From NCBI GenBank assembly GCA_017428725.1, contig JAFRQH010000004.1:29445-93444 (forward strand): 64,000 nt of DNA, in the 5' to 3' direction. The stretch is from Bacteroidales bacterium. Its GTDB lineage: Bacteria; Bacteroidota; Bacteroidia; Bacteroidales; UBA932. Shown here in pieces: positions 1 through 9,331 of this stretch; position 1 is the first letter of the stretch, and every line of letters starts with the position of its first letter. The notes beneath the pieces are model-generated. The model saw only the letters and a list, made by a program, of their open reading frames with translations. It had not been told where the DNA came from and searched no databases. Both the position numbers and the translations under genes were made by a program.

Positions 1-933
1 ACGCACCTGTCCGGCCGGAGCGGCAGCATCCACCTGCGCGACGGGGAACCGGCCGCGGCTTTCGAGCAGGAGGACGGCACCACCGTCGACCTGCCTTTCA
101 CGCTGACCCTGAAGGTGTTCCGCATCGAGCACGACCCCGGCACCTCCAACGTCGCGGACTACATCTCCGAGCTGGACTGTGACGGCACGGCGGTGACCAT
201 CTCGATGAACCACATCTTCAAGCGGGACGGCTACCGTTTCTACCAGGCGGACTACGACGAGGACGGGCACGGCAGCATCCTGGCCGTCAGCCGCGACCCC
301 TGGGGTGTGGGCATCACCTACACGGGCTACCTGCTCCTGCTGCTGTCGATGATCGGATACTTTTTCGAAAAGGACACGGTCCGGACGCAGCTGCGCCAGG
401 GGCGGAAACCCGGCCGGGGACGGAAGGTCTGGACCCTCGTCCTCTCCCTGGCGGGCGCCGGCATCCTGGCCGCCTGGTTCCTGGGAGCCTTCCCGAAAGG
501 GCCGCTGATGCCGGTCCTGCGCTCGCCCCTGCTGTTCATCCACATGATTCCGATCATCGTCAGCTATGCCCTGTTCGCCCTGGCGGCCATCCTGGGCATC
601 GTCGGCCTGCTGCTGCCGGCCGACCGGTCGGCGCGCCTGCAGACCGTCAGCTGGCGGCTCCTGCTGCCGGCCGTCTTCCTGCTGACCTTCGGGACCTTCC
701 TGGGGGGTGTCTGGGCGAACATTTCCTGGGGGAACTACTGGGCCTGGGACCCCAAGGAGACCTGGGCGCTGATCACGCTGCTGGTCTACTCCGTCGCCCT
801 GCACGGCACGGCGGTCGGCCTCTTCCGCAAGCCCAAGGTCTTCCACACCTTCTGCATCCTGGCCTTCCTGGCGGTGCTGGTCACCTATTTCGGGGTGAAC
901 CTGCTGCTGGGCGGGATGCATAGTTACGCGTAG
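1..933 (+). CDS. ResB/CcsA-type cytochrome c biogenesis protein, 5'-truncated
   Basis: The frame is open from base 1, so the N-terminus lies outside the window; about 310 codons are visible. The first ~100 residues look like the end of a ResB (Ccs1) periplasmic domain leading into a membrane helix (YTGYLLLLLSMIGYFF). The rest is a multi-helix CcsA module carrying the haem-handling tryptophan-rich motif WGNYWAWDPKETWAL near residue 245. ResB-CcsA fusions export and attach haem to apocytochromes c in the system II pathway at the cytoplasmic membrane; the fusion form is usual in Bacteroidota. A GTG at 115 is only an internal codon. Only the 3' part can be judged, but the CcsA motif makes the assignment firm. 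Confidence 0.88.
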   Translation, partial: THLSGRSGSIHLRDGEPAAAFEQEDGTTVDLPFTLTLKVFRIEHDPGTSNVADYISELDCDGTAVTISMNHIFKRDGYRFYQADYDEDGHGSILAVSRDPWGVGITYTGYLLLLLSMIGYFFEKDTVRTQLRQGRKPGRGRKVWTLVLSLAGAGILAAWFLGAFPKGPLMPVLRSPLLFIHMIPIIVSYALFALAAILGIVGLLLPADRSARLQTVSWRLLLPAVFLLTFGTFLGGVWANISWGNYWAWDPKETWALITLLVYSVALHGTAVGLFRKPKVFHTFCILAFLAVLVTYFGVNLLLGGMHSYA

Positions 934-958
934 AGGCGGAATTTTTCCGATTTTTGAC

Positions 959-966
959 TATCTTTG
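959..966 (+). promoter_or_regulatory. Bacteroidota -7 box (TATCTTTG) for nfeD-floA
   Basis: TATCTTTG matches the Bacteroidota -7 consensus TAnnTTTG and lies 22 bases before the nfeD ATG, giving a 5' leader of roughly 15 bases. No convincing -33 element is seen. Confidence 0.7.
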
Positions 967-988
967 GGAGGATAAACCTTATTCTCCT

Positions 989-1459
989 ATGTGGTGGATT
1001 GTCGTAACCCTTCTCGTACTGGGCGTCTTGCTGATGCTCGCTGAAATGCTCCTGATCCCCGGGGTCGGCGTGGCCGGCTTCCTGAGCCTCGGATCGCTGG
1101 GCGTCGCCTGCTGGTATGCCTTCTCGCAAATCTCCACGGCCGCCGGCTGGTGGACCACCCTCGCCGCCATGCTCCTGCTCGGCGGGATGGTGTTCTTCGC
1201 GCTGCGCGCCAAGACGTGGAGCCGGTTCGAGCTCAAGACCGAAGTGAACTCCCGGATGGGTACGGAGTCCGAGGGCGTGCGCGTGGGCGACCGCGGCATC
1301 GCCTACACGCGCCTCGCGCCGATGGGCACGGGCCGCTTCGGCGCCCTGACCTGCGAAGTCAAGTCCTTCGACAACACGATGATCGCCGCCGGCACGCCGG
1401 TGGAGGTCGTGGCGGTCGAGGAGAACAAACCCCTTGTCAAACCCTTAACGCAAGCATAA
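989..1459 (+). CDS. NfeD-family membrane protein
   Basis: 156 residues. The first ~70 residues form two to three hydrophobic segments (MWWIVVTLLVLGVLLMLAEM, then two more up to residue ~70). The C-terminal ~70 residues are soluble and fit the NfeD OB-fold domain, with motifs such as RVGDRGIAYTRLAPMGTGRF and a closing VEVVAVEENKPLVKPL. NfeD proteins accompany flotillin-like proteins and act at the membrane; their exact role is unsettled. The next gene, floA, starts 3 bases after the stop, so the two are co-transcribed from the 959 box. Confidence 0.85.
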   Translation: MWWIVVTLLVLGVLLMLAEMLLIPGVGVAGFLSLGSLGVACWYAFSQISTAAGWWTTLAAMLLLGGMVFFALRAKTWSRFELKTEVNSRMGTESEGVRVGDRGIAYTRLAPMGTGRFGALTCEVKSFDNTMIAAGTPVEVVAVEENKPLVKPLTQA

Positions 1460-1462
1460 GAT

Positions 1463-2407
1463 ATGAACCCCATCATCTGGATCGTCGTCGCGATCGTCGG
1501 CCTGATCATCGTCCTTTGGTTCTTCCCGGTGGCCCTGTGGTTCCAGGCCCTGCTGTCCGGAGTCTATGTGTCCCTGATCCAGCTCGTGCTGATGCGCTGG
1601 AGGGGCGTGAACCCCCGCACCATCGTGATGGCCCTCATCACCGGCACGAAAGCCGGCCTCACCCTGAAGGCCAACGAGCTCGAAGCCCACTACCTGGCGC
1701 GCGGAAACGTGACCAAGGTGGTGATGGCGCTCATCTCCGCCAACAAGGCCAACATCCCCCTGGACTTCAAGATGGCCTCGGCCATCGACCTGGCCGGCCG
1801 CGACGTGCTCGAGGCCGTGCAGATGTCGGTCAACCCCAAGGTCATCGACACGCCGCCCGTCACGGCCGTCGCCAAGGACGGCATCCAGCTGATCGCCAAG
1901 GCGCGCGTGACCGTGCGTGCGAACATCAAACAACTGGTGGGCGGCGCCGGCGAGGAGACCATCCTGGCGCGCGTGGGCGAGGGCATCGTGTCCTCGATCG
2001 GCTCGTCCGAGAGCCACAAGAGCGTGTTGGAGAACCCTGACAGCATCTCCAAGCTCGTGCTCACCAAGGGCCTCGACGCCGGCACGGCGTACGAGATCCT
2101 CTCCATCGACATCGCCGACATCGACGTCGGCAAGAACATCGGCGCCGTCCTGCAGATGGACCAGGCCGATGCCGACAAGAACATCGCCCAGGCCCGCGCC
2201 GAGGAGCGCCGCGCCATGGCGGTGGCCCAGGAGCAGGAGATGAAGGCCAAGGCCCAGGAGGCGCGCGCCCGCGTGATCGAGGCCGAGGCGCAGGTGCCGC
2301 TGGCGATGGCCGAGGCCTTCCGCAGCGGCAATCTCGGGATCATGGACTACTACCGGATGAAGAACATCCAGGCCGATACCGAGATGCGCGAGAACATCGC
2401 GAAATAA
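1463..2407 (+). CDS. floA: Flotillin-like protein FloA
   Basis: 314 residues, close to the ~330 usual for FloA. An N-terminal membrane anchor (residues ~4-40, [20 protein letters not shown] and following) precedes an SPFH/PHB-like domain with characteristic stretches ([60 protein letters not shown]). An Ala/Glu/Arg-rich helical region (residues ~225-285) follows. FloA organises functional membrane microdomains in bacteria. It follows nfeD directly, the standard pairing. A small GCGCA/TGCGC hairpin lies just past the stop but has no T-tract. Confidence 0.93.
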   Translation: MNPIIWIVVAIVGLIIVLWFFPVALWFQALLSGVYVSLIQLVLMRWRGVNPRTIVMALITGTKAGLTLKANELEAHYLARGNVTKVVMALISANKANIPLDFKMASAIDLAGRDVLEAVQMSVNPKVIDTPPVTAVAKDGIQLIAKARVTVRANIKQLVGGAGEETILARVGEGIVSSIGSSESHKSVLENPDSISKLVLTKGLDAGTAYEILSIDIADIDVGKNIGAVLQMDQADADKNIAQARAEERRAMAVAQEQEMKAKAQEARARVIEAEAQVPLAMAEAFRSGNLGIMDYYRMKNIQADTEMRENIAK

Positions 2408-2471
2408 GGCGCATTTCTGCGCAAAATTCACAAAATCAGCCCGCAAAGTTTCTTTCTTTTGAGAAAAATAC

Positions 2472-2479
2472 TAACTTTG
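2472..2479 (+). promoter_or_regulatory. -7 box (TAACTTTG) for secDF
   Basis: TAACTTTG matches TAnnTTTG and sits 38 bases before the secDF ATG in an AT-rich gap of 110 bases after floA. Confidence 0.7.
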
Positions 2480-2517
2480 CGGACTATTTTGTGAATATTA
2501 TTTAATTTACCATAATT

Positions 2518-5500
2518 ATGCAAAGCAAAGGTGCTATCAGATTTGTCACGATCTGCCTCCTGCTCGGCTGCCTCTGGCAGCTGTCCTTCACCGCTGTGAC
2601 CTCCCTGTACAACCGGAAGGCCGAGAAGCGCGCAGAGCAGATTGCCCAGACGGCCGACCTGTCGGCCGTCGCTGAGGCCGATCGTGCCTTCTTCCTCGAC
2701 TCCATCCGCAAGATCGAGGCTCGCCGCTACACGGATTCCATCTCCGGCGAGAAAGTTTATTTGGGATACACATTCAAGCAGGTCCAGAACCAGGAGATCA
2801 ACCTCGGCCTCGACCTCAAGGGCGGTATGAACGTGATGCTGCAGGTCCAGCTTGAGGATCTCGTGCGCGCCCTCTCCGGCGGCAACCAGACCCCGGAGTT
2901 CCTGCGTGCCATCGAGCTCGCCAAGCAGCGCAGCGTCAACTCCCAGTCCGACTTCATCACCCTGTTCGCCGAGGCGTTCCGCGAGACCGCTCCCGCCACC
3001 CGCCTCGCCCAGGTGTTCGGCACCTATGAGATGCGCGACCGCATCAAGCCCGAATCCACCGACGAGCAGGTCGTCGCCGTGATCCGCGAAGAGGCCGAGA
3101 GCGCCGTTGCCAACTCCTTCAACGTGCTGCGCAACCGTATCGACCGTTTCGGCGTGACCCAGCCGTCCATCCAGAAGATCGGCAACACCGGCCGCATCCT
3201 CGTGGAGCTCCCGGGTGTCAAGGAGCCTGAGCGTGTCCGCAAACTGCTCCAGGGTACCGCCTCCCTCGAATTCTGGCCGACCTTCACCTATGACGAGATG
3301 GCCACCTACCTCGACGAGGCCAACGCCCGCCTGGCCGAGCTGCTCGCCGCCGACGAGCCCGCCGCTGCCGAGGAGCAGGCCGCTCCCGCCGCCGGCGACG
3401 CCGTGGCCCAGGAGCTGCAGGCCCAGAACGCCGCGTCCGACGACGCCGAGCTGGCCGCCGCCCGCAAGGCCAACCCGCTCTTCGCCGTGCTGAACCCGTC
3501 CGGCATGCGCGGCAACGCCTGCATCGGTCTCGCCGCTGCTGCCGACACCGCCCAGGTCAACAAGTACCTCCGGATGCCGGAAATCGCCGCCATCTTCCCG
3601 GCCGAGTTCCGCCCGATGTGGTCCGTCCAGCCGTCCGAGTACGTGCAGGGCGACAACATCTATGAGCTCGTGGCCATCAAGTCCACCTCCCGCGACGGCA
3701 AGGCCCCGCTCGACGGCGGTGTCGTGACCGACGCCCACGTCGACTACGACCAGCGCCGCGGCGGCAACCCGGGCGTCTCGATGACGATGAACGCCGAGGG
3801 TGCCAACATCTGGGCCCGCCTGACCAAGGAGAACATCGGCCGCCAGATCGCCATCGTGCTCGACGGTACCGTGTACTCCTACCCGAACGTCCAGACCGAG
3901 ATCACCGGAGGTTCCTCCTCCATCACCGGCAACTTCACCATCGACGAAGCCACCGACCTCACCAACGTCCTCAAGTCCGGTAAGCTTCCCGCTCCGGCCA
4001 CGATCGTCCAGGAGCAGGTCGTCGGTCCGTCCCTGGGTGCCGAGTCCATCCGCGCAGGTCTGATCTCCTTCCTGATCGCCTTCTGCCTCGTCCTCCTGTA
4101 CATGCTCTTCTTCTACCAGGGCGCAGGTGTGGCGGCGGACATCGCCCTGCTCACCAACGTGGTGCTCCTCTTCGGCGTGCTCTCCGCCTTCGGTGCGGTC
4201 CTCACGCTGCCGGGTATCGCAGGTTTGGTGTTGACATTGGGTATGGCCGTGGATGCCAACGTGATCATCTATGAACGCATCAAGGAGGAGCTCAAGGCCG
4301 GCAAGGGCCTGAGCAAGGCCGTGGCTGACGGATACCGGAACGCCTACTCCGCCATCATCGACGGCCAGGTGACCACCCTCCTGACCGGTATCGTGCTGTT
4401 CTTCTTCGGCTCCGGTCCGATCAAGGGCTTCGCCACGACGCTGATCATCGGTATCATCACCTCTGTGTTCACGTCCATCTTCGTGACCCGCCTGATCTTC
4501 GAAGGCCGCATCAAGCGCGGCAAGAACATCACCTTCGAGAACGAGCTGACGAAGAACTTCCTCAAGAACACGCACATCAACTTCCTGGATGCCCGCAAGT
4601 GGTCCTACATCATCTCCGGCGCCCTCATCGTGATCGCCCTCGGATCGATGTTCCTCAAGGGCTTCACCTATGGTGTCGACTTCACCGGCGGCCGTACGTA
4701 CGTCGTCCGCTTCGACCAGCCCGTCACCGCCGAGGATGTCCGCGAAGCGGTTAACAAGACCTTCAACCTGGCCGATCCCGAGTCCTCCGTGGAGGTCAAG
4801 CAGTTCGGTGGCGACAGCCAGATGAAGATCACGACGTCCTACAAGTTCAAGGACGAGTCCAGCACCGTGGACGCCGAGATCGAGAACATGCTCTACGAGT
4901 CCCTCAAGGGCTTCTACCTCGAGCCCGGCACCTTCGCCGACTTCACCTCCACGCTGGAGAACCCCAACGGTATCATCTCCTCCGACAAGGTGGGTGCGAC
5001 CATCGCCAACGACATCAAGCGCAACGCCATCATCTCCATCATCCTCGCCCTGATCGTCATCTTCGCCTACATCGCGATGCGCTTCAAGGGCTGGAACTGG
5101 GGTCTGGGCGGTGTCGTCTCCCTGGCCCACACGGCGATCATCATCATCGGCTTCTTCTCCCTGTTCAGCGGCATCCTGCCGTTCAACCTGGACGTCGACC
5201 AGACCTTCATCGCCGCCATCCTGACGATCATCGGCTACGCCATCAACGACAACGTGGTGATCTTCGACCGTATCCGTGAGAACCTCTCGCTCCACCCGAA
5301 CGACGACTTCAAGGACACGGTCAACAAGTCCCTCAACGCGACCCTGACCCGTACGGTCAACACCTCCGTGTCGACCCTCCTCCCGATGCTCGCCATCGCG
5401 ATCTTCGGCGGCGAGTCCATCCGCGGTCTGTCCGTCGCCCTCTGCCTCGGTGTGCTGATCGGCACCTACGCCTCCATCATGATCGGTACCCCTGTGATGT

Positions 5501-5559
5501 ACGACGCCGAGATGGCCGCCCGCAAGAAGGCCGCCGCCAAGGCCCCCGTCAAGAAGTAA
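2518..5559 (+). CDS. secDF: Protein translocase subunit SecDF (fused)
   Basis: 1013 residues, the fused form usual in Bacteroidota. TM1 is at ~8-30. The SecD P1 region begins with LGLDLKGGMNVML (~97). SecD transmembrane block with AVDANVIIYERIKEE (~577). The SecF half opens with FTYGVDFTGGRTYVV (~715) and carries YAINDNVVIFDRIREN (~907), both containing the proton-path Asp/Arg motifs of the family. An Ala/Glu-rich linker at ~275-320 (AADEPAAAEEQAAPAAG) is a low-complexity insertion in the periplasmic domain. SecDF uses the proton motive force to pull proteins out of SecYEG. It has its own promoter and is followed by a strong terminator. Confidence 0.97.
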   Translation: MQSKGAIRFVTICLLLGCLWQLSFTAVTSLYNRKAEKRAEQIAQTADLSAVAEADRAFFLDSIRKIEARRYTDSISGEKVYLGYTFKQVQNQEINLGLDLKGGMNVMLQVQLEDLVRALSGGNQTPEFLRAIELAKQRSVNSQSDFITLFAEAFRETAPATRLAQVFGTYEMRDRIKPESTDEQVVAVIREEAESAVANSFNVLRNRIDRFGVTQPSIQKIGNTGRILVELPGVKEPERVRKLLQGTASLEFWPTFTYDEMATYLDEANARLAELLAADEPAAAEEQAAPAAGDAVAQELQAQNAASDDAELAAARKANPLFAVLNPSGMRGNACIGLAAAADTAQVNKYLRMPEIAAIFPAEFRPMWSVQPSEYVQGDNIYELVAIKSTSRDGKAPLDGGVVTDAHVDYDQRRGGNPGVSMTMNAEGANIWARLTKENIGRQIAIVLDGTVYSYPNVQTEITGGSSSITGNFTIDEATDLTNVLKSGKLPAPATIVQEQVVGPSLGAESIRAGLISFLIAFCLVLLYMLFFYQGAGVAADIALLTNVVLLFGVLSAFGAVLTLPGIAGLVLTLGMAVDANVIIYERIKEELKAGKGLSKAVADGYRNAYSAIIDGQVTTLLTGIVLFFFGSGPIKGFATTLIIGIITSVFTSIFVTRLIFEGRIKRGKNITFENELTKNFLKNTHINFLDARKWSYIISGALIVIALGSMFLKGFTYGVDFTGGRTYVVRFDQPVTAEDVREAVNKTFNLADPESSVEVKQFGGDSQMKITTSYKFKDESSTVDAEIENMLYESLKGFYLEPGTFADFTSTLENPNGIISSDKVGATIANDIKRNAIISIILALIVIFAYIAMRFKGWNWGLGGVVSLAHTAIIIIGFFSLFSGILPFNLDVDQTFIAAILTIIGYAINDNVVIFDRIRENLSLHPNDDFKDTVNKSLNATLTRTVNTSVSTLLPMLAIAIFGGESIRGLSVALCLGVLIGTYASIMIGTPVMYDAEMAARKKAAAKAPVKK

Positions 5560-5580
5560 GGGAAAAGTTATCAACAATCC

Positions 5581-5611
5581 AACCCCCGGCCTGTGCAGGT
5601 CGGGGGTTTTT
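5581..5611 (+). terminator. Rho-independent terminator after secDF
   Basis: AACCCCCG (5581-5588) pairs with CGGGGGTT (5601-5608); the inner CCTG/CAGG extends the stem, and a run of five T follows. It sits 21 bases after the secDF stop and immediately before the dnaE promoter. Confidence 0.9.
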
Positions 5612-5614
5612 GTG

Positions 5615-5622
5615 TATCTTTG
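5615..5622 (+). promoter_or_regulatory. -7 box (TATCTTTG) for dnaE, near-leaderless
   Basis: TATCTTTG ends 7 bases before the ATG at 5630 and touches the T-tract of the secDF terminator. With the usual distance from this box to the transcription start, the mRNA would begin at or within a few bases of the start codon. Confidence 0.75.
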
Positions 5623-5629
5623 TAAAGCT

Positions 5630-8600
5630 ATGTCCTTCGTACATCTCCACGTACACACCCAGTATTCCATCCTCGACGGGATGAGCGACATCGAGAAGCT
5701 CTTCCGCCGCGCGGAGGAGCTCGGGATGCCCGGCCTGGCCATCACCGACCACGGCAACATGTACGGCATCAAGGACTTCAGCGACGTGGCCAAGAAGCAC
5801 CCGGGCGTCAAGCCCATCCTGGGCTGCGAGATCTACGTCACGCAGCACTACGACCACCGCCTCAAGGACAAGGAGCACAGCAAGTACTACCACCTCATCC
5901 TGCTTGCCAAGAACTACAACGGGTACAAGAACCTGATGAAGATCGTCTCCACGGGACACATCGAGGGGATGTATTACCGGCCGCGCGTGAGCCACGAAGT
6001 GCTGGAGCGCTACCACGAAGACCTGATCTGCTGCTCCGCGTGCCTGGCCGGGGAGGTCCCCCGCGGGATCCTCGCCGGGGACCGCGAAGGCGTGGACCGG
6101 GCGATCGAGTGGCACAAGCGCGTCTTCGGCGAGGACTACTACCTGGAGGTGATGCTCCACAAGACGGAGCTCCCCAACATGTCGCTCGACCTCTATGAGC
6201 GCCAGAAGGAGTACACGGCGCAGATCTTCGAACTGGCCGCCCGGCACGGCGTCAAGGTCGTGGCCACCAACGACGTCCACTTCGTCCGCAAGGAGGACGG
6301 TCCCGCCCACGACCGGCTCATCTGCCTGACCACCAATTCCGCCGTCGACGACCCCAAGCGCCTGCGCTACACGCAGCAGGAGTACCTCAAGAGCGAGGAG
6401 GAGATGGCCGCCCTGTTCCCGGACCACCCGGAGGCCCTGGCCAACACGCTGGAGGTGCTGGACAAGGTGGAGAGCTACGAGATCAACCGCGGGCACGTCC
6501 TGCCCAAGTTCGACCTCCCGGAGGACTTCCTTGCGCACATCGACGAGCACCTGGCCAAATACGCCGACATCATCGAAAACGGCAAATACGACATCTCCAA
6601 AGGCAAGGACGGGCAGGAGGTCCGGACCTACCGCGGGGACGAGTTCTGCCGCTCCGTGGCCTACCTGTGCCACCTGACATATGAGGGCGCCCGCCGGCGC
6701 TACGGTGACTCGCTCACCACTGAGCAGCGGGACCGCCTGCATTTCGAGCTGATGACAATCTCCTTCATGGGCTTCCCGGACTATTTCCTCATCGTCCAGG
6801 ACTTCATCGGCTGGGGGCGCCGCCACGGCGTGTCCGTGGGCCCGGGACGCGGCTCCGCCGCCGGTTCCTGCGTGGCCTACTGCCTGGGGATCACCAACTT
6901 GGACCCGATCCGCTACGACCTCCTGTTCGAGCGTTTCCTCAACCCGGAGCGCATCTCGATGCCGGATATCGACGTGGACTTCGACGACGAGGGCCGCTAC
7001 CGCGTGATCCAGTATGTGCAGGACCACTACGGCGCCGACCACATCTCCCACGTCATCACCTTCGGCACGATGGCCGCCAAGCTGGCTGTCAAGGACGTGG
7101 CGCGCATCTCCAACCTGCCCCTGCCCGAGTCCAACCGCCTGACCAAGCTGATCCCCGACCGCCCGATCGTGGTCCGGGAGAACGGCGAGGACAAGGAGTA
7201 CAAACCCACGCTCGCCAACAGCATCAAGTACGTCAAGGAGCTCAAGCAGGAGTACGAAAACGGTGACCCGCTGGTGCGGGAGGTGCTCAACTACGCCCTC
7301 CAGCTGGAGGGCTGCATCCGCCAGGTCGGCATCCACGCCTGCGCGATGATCATCGGCCGGGGCAACCTCACGGACTACATCCCCATCACGATGGGCACGG
7401 ACAAGGCCACGGGCCAGGAAGTCTGGGTCAGCCAGTACGAAGGGACCAAGATCGAGGACGTGGGGATGCTCAAGATGGATTTCCTCGGGCTCAAGACCCT
7501 CTCGATCATCGACCGCGCCCTGGCCCTGGTCAAGCAGCGATTCGGCAAGGACATCGACATCGAGAAGATCCCCATCGACGACCCGGCGGTCTACGACCTC
7601 TACGCCCGCGGCGACACCAAGAGCATCTTCCAGTTCGAATCCGGCGGGATGAAGGAGTGGCTGATCAAGCTCCACCCCGAGCGCTTCGAGGACCTGATCG
7701 CCATGAATGCGCTCTACCGCCCGGGGCCGATGGACTACATCCCCGACTTCGTGGCCGGCAAGAACGACCCGTCCAAGATCCACTACGACCTCCCCGAGAT
7801 GGAGGAGCTCCTCAAGGAGACCTACGGCGTGACGGTCTACCAGGAGCAGGTGATGCGCCTGTCCCAGAAGCTCGCCGGCTTCTCCAAAGGCAAGGCGGAC
7901 AAGCTCCGCAAGGCGATGGGCAAGAAGCAGAAATCCGTGCTGGACTCGCTCAAGGAGTCCTTCATGAAGGGCGCGGAGGCCAACGGGCACCCGTCGGAGA
8001 TCCTGCAGAAGATCTGGTCCGACTGGGAGGCCTTCGCCAAATACGCCTTCAACAAGTCCCACGCCACATGCTACGCCTGGGTGAGCTACCAGACCGCCTG
8101 GATCAAGGCGCATTACCCGTCCGAATTCCAGGCCTCCAACCTCACGCAGAACATCTCCAACATGGAGGAGATGAAGGAGATCATGGCGGACTGCCGCAAG
8201 GCCGGCATCAAGGTCCTCAGCCCGGACGTCAACGAATCCGGCGCCCAGTTCTCCGTCAACGCGCACGGCGACATCCGCTATGGCCTGGGCGGCCTCAAGG
8301 GATTCGGGGACAATGTCGTGGCCGCCATCATCAAGGAGCGCACGGAGCATGGGCTGTTCTCGGACCTGTTCGACTTCGTGGAGCGGATGGCCGAGATGCT
8401 CAACCGCCGCTCCGTGGAGACGCTTGTCTACTCCGGCGCGCTCGATTCCTTCGGCCTCAAGCGCTCGCAGTATTTCCTGCCCTGCAAGAACGGCGAGCTC
8501 TTCATCGACGAGATCGTCCGCTACGCCGGCCTGTACCGCAACGACCAGCTCGACTCCGCCAACTCCCTGTTCGGGGAGGTCGAGGAGCTCAAGCCCGTGC

Positions 8601-9328
8601 GGCCGGAGGCCCCGATGATGACCGGCGAGGAGGATGTCCTGGCCCTGCTCCAGCAGGAGAAGGAGTTCGTGGGGATGTACCTGTCCTCGCACCCGCTGGA
8701 CCGCTACCGCTTCGAGATCGAGACTTTCACGGATTGCCAGATGTCGGGCCTGCAGGCCCGTATCGACGAATGCGAGACCGCCGAAAAGGCTGCCACCAAG
8801 ACCACGGTGGCCGGGATCGTCACGGACGTCAAGACGCTCACCACCCGCAACGGCTCACAGGGCGCGCGCGTGACGGTGGAGGACTACAGCGGGACGTACG
8901 AATTCGCGCTCTTCGGCAAGGACTACGAGACCTGGCTTCCCTTCATGCAGCTGCACGCGCAGATCTTCATCGAGGGCGAGATCGCGCCGCGCTTCTTCCT
9001 CAAGCCCGAGGAGCGGGCGCAGGGCAAGCGCGCTCCCTACAATTTCAAGATCCGGAAGATCTCGCTGCTCGGCAACCTCGGCGAGGACCTCATCACCGCC
9101 TTCAGCATCGTCCTGGATTCCGACCGCCTGTCCGCGGATTTCCGCGACCGGCTCGTCAAGACGCTCAAGAAATACAAGGGCAAGACCCCGCTGTCGCTGT
9201 TCCTGCACGACAAGAATACGGGCTACAATCTCGAATTCTACTCCAAGAAGTTCCAGGTCTCCGTCTGCGAGCCCTTCATCTCCACCCTGCAGCGGCTGGG
9301 GATCCAGTATACCGTCTCCCACAAATAA
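5630..9328 (+). CDS. dnaE: DNA polymerase III subunit alpha
   Basis: 1232 residues, replicative polymerase catalytic subunit. The N-terminal PHP domain begins FVHLHVHTQYSILDG. The palm domain holds the catalytic aspartates in PDIDVDFDDEG (D446, D448) and MKMDFLGLKTL (D617). Helix-hairpin-helix and OB-fold (TTVAGIVTDVKTL, ~1060) regions follow in normal order. The frame is open to a GTG at 5612, but that codon lies inside the -7 box, so ATG 5630 (MSFVHLHVHTQ) is the start. It is a single-gene unit between the secDF terminator and a convergent response regulator 3 bases beyond the stop. Confidence 0.97.
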   Translation: MSFVHLHVHTQYSILDGMSDIEKLFRRAEELGMPGLAITDHGNMYGIKDFSDVAKKHPGVKPILGCEIYVTQHYDHRLKDKEHSKYYHLILLAKNYNGYKNLMKIVSTGHIEGMYYRPRVSHEVLERYHEDLICCSACLAGEVPRGILAGDREGVDRAIEWHKRVFGEDYYLEVMLHKTELPNMSLDLYERQKEYTAQIFELAARHGVKVVATNDVHFVRKEDGPAHDRLICLTTNSAVDDPKRLRYTQQEYLKSEEEMAALFPDHPEALANTLEVLDKVESYEINRGHVLPKFDLPEDFLAHIDEHLAKYADIIENGKYDISKGKDGQEVRTYRGDEFCRSVAYLCHLTYEGARRRYGDSLTTEQRDRLHFELMTISFMGFPDYFLIVQDFIGWGRRHGVSVGPGRGSAAGSCVAYCLGITNLDPIRYDLLFERFLNPERISMPDIDVDFDDEGRYRVIQYVQDHYGADHISHVITFGTMAAKLAVKDVARISNLPLPESNRLTKLIPDRPIVVRENGEDKEYKPTLANSIKYVKELKQEYENGDPLVREVLNYALQLEGCIRQVGIHACAMIIGRGNLTDYIPITMGTDKATGQEVWVSQYEGTKIEDVGMLKMDFLGLKTLSIIDRALALVKQRFGKDIDIEKIPIDDPAVYDLYARGDTKSIFQFESGGMKEWLIKLHPERFEDLIAMNALYRPGPMDYIPDFVAGKNDPSKIHYDLPEMEELLKETYGVTVYQEQVMRLSQKLAGFSKGKADKLRKAMGKKQKSVLDSLKESFMKGAEANGHPSEILQKIWSDWEAFAKYAFNKSHATCYAWVSYQTAWIKAHYPSEFQASNLTQNISNMEEMKEIMADCRKAGIKVLSPDVNESGAQFSVNAHGDIRYGLGGLKGFGDNVVAAIIKERTEHGLFSDLFDFVERMAEMLNRRSVETLVYSGALDSFGLKRSQYFLPCKNGELFIDEIVRYAGLYRNDQLDSANSLFGEVEELKPVRPEAPMMTGEEDVLALLQQEKEFVGMYLSSHPLDRYRFEIETFTDCQMSGLQARIDECETAEKAATKTTVAGIVTDVKTLTTRNGSQGARVTVEDYSGTYEFALFGKDYETWLPFMQLHAQIFIEGEIAPRFFLKPEERAQGKRAPYNFKIRKISLLGNLGEDLITAFSIVLDSDRLSADFRDRLVKTLKKYKGKTPLSLFLHDKNTGYNLEFYSKKFQVSVCEPFISTLQRLGIQYTVSHK

Positions 9329-9331
9329 GCC

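Noticed and set aside
2409..2422. Terminator after floA
   Set aside because: The GCGCA/TGCGC hairpin has a 5-bp stem and no T-tract, so it is too weak to call.
2428..5817. 1129-codon open frame on the reverse strand
   Set aside because: It is a shadow of secDF: low-complexity Gly/Val/Asp-rich translation, no domain, and secDF on the other strand is unmistakable.
5549..8692. 1047-codon reverse frame opposite dnaE
   Set aside because: Shadow frame in GC-rich DNA; translation is repetitive Leu/Val/Asp/His and lacks any family motif.
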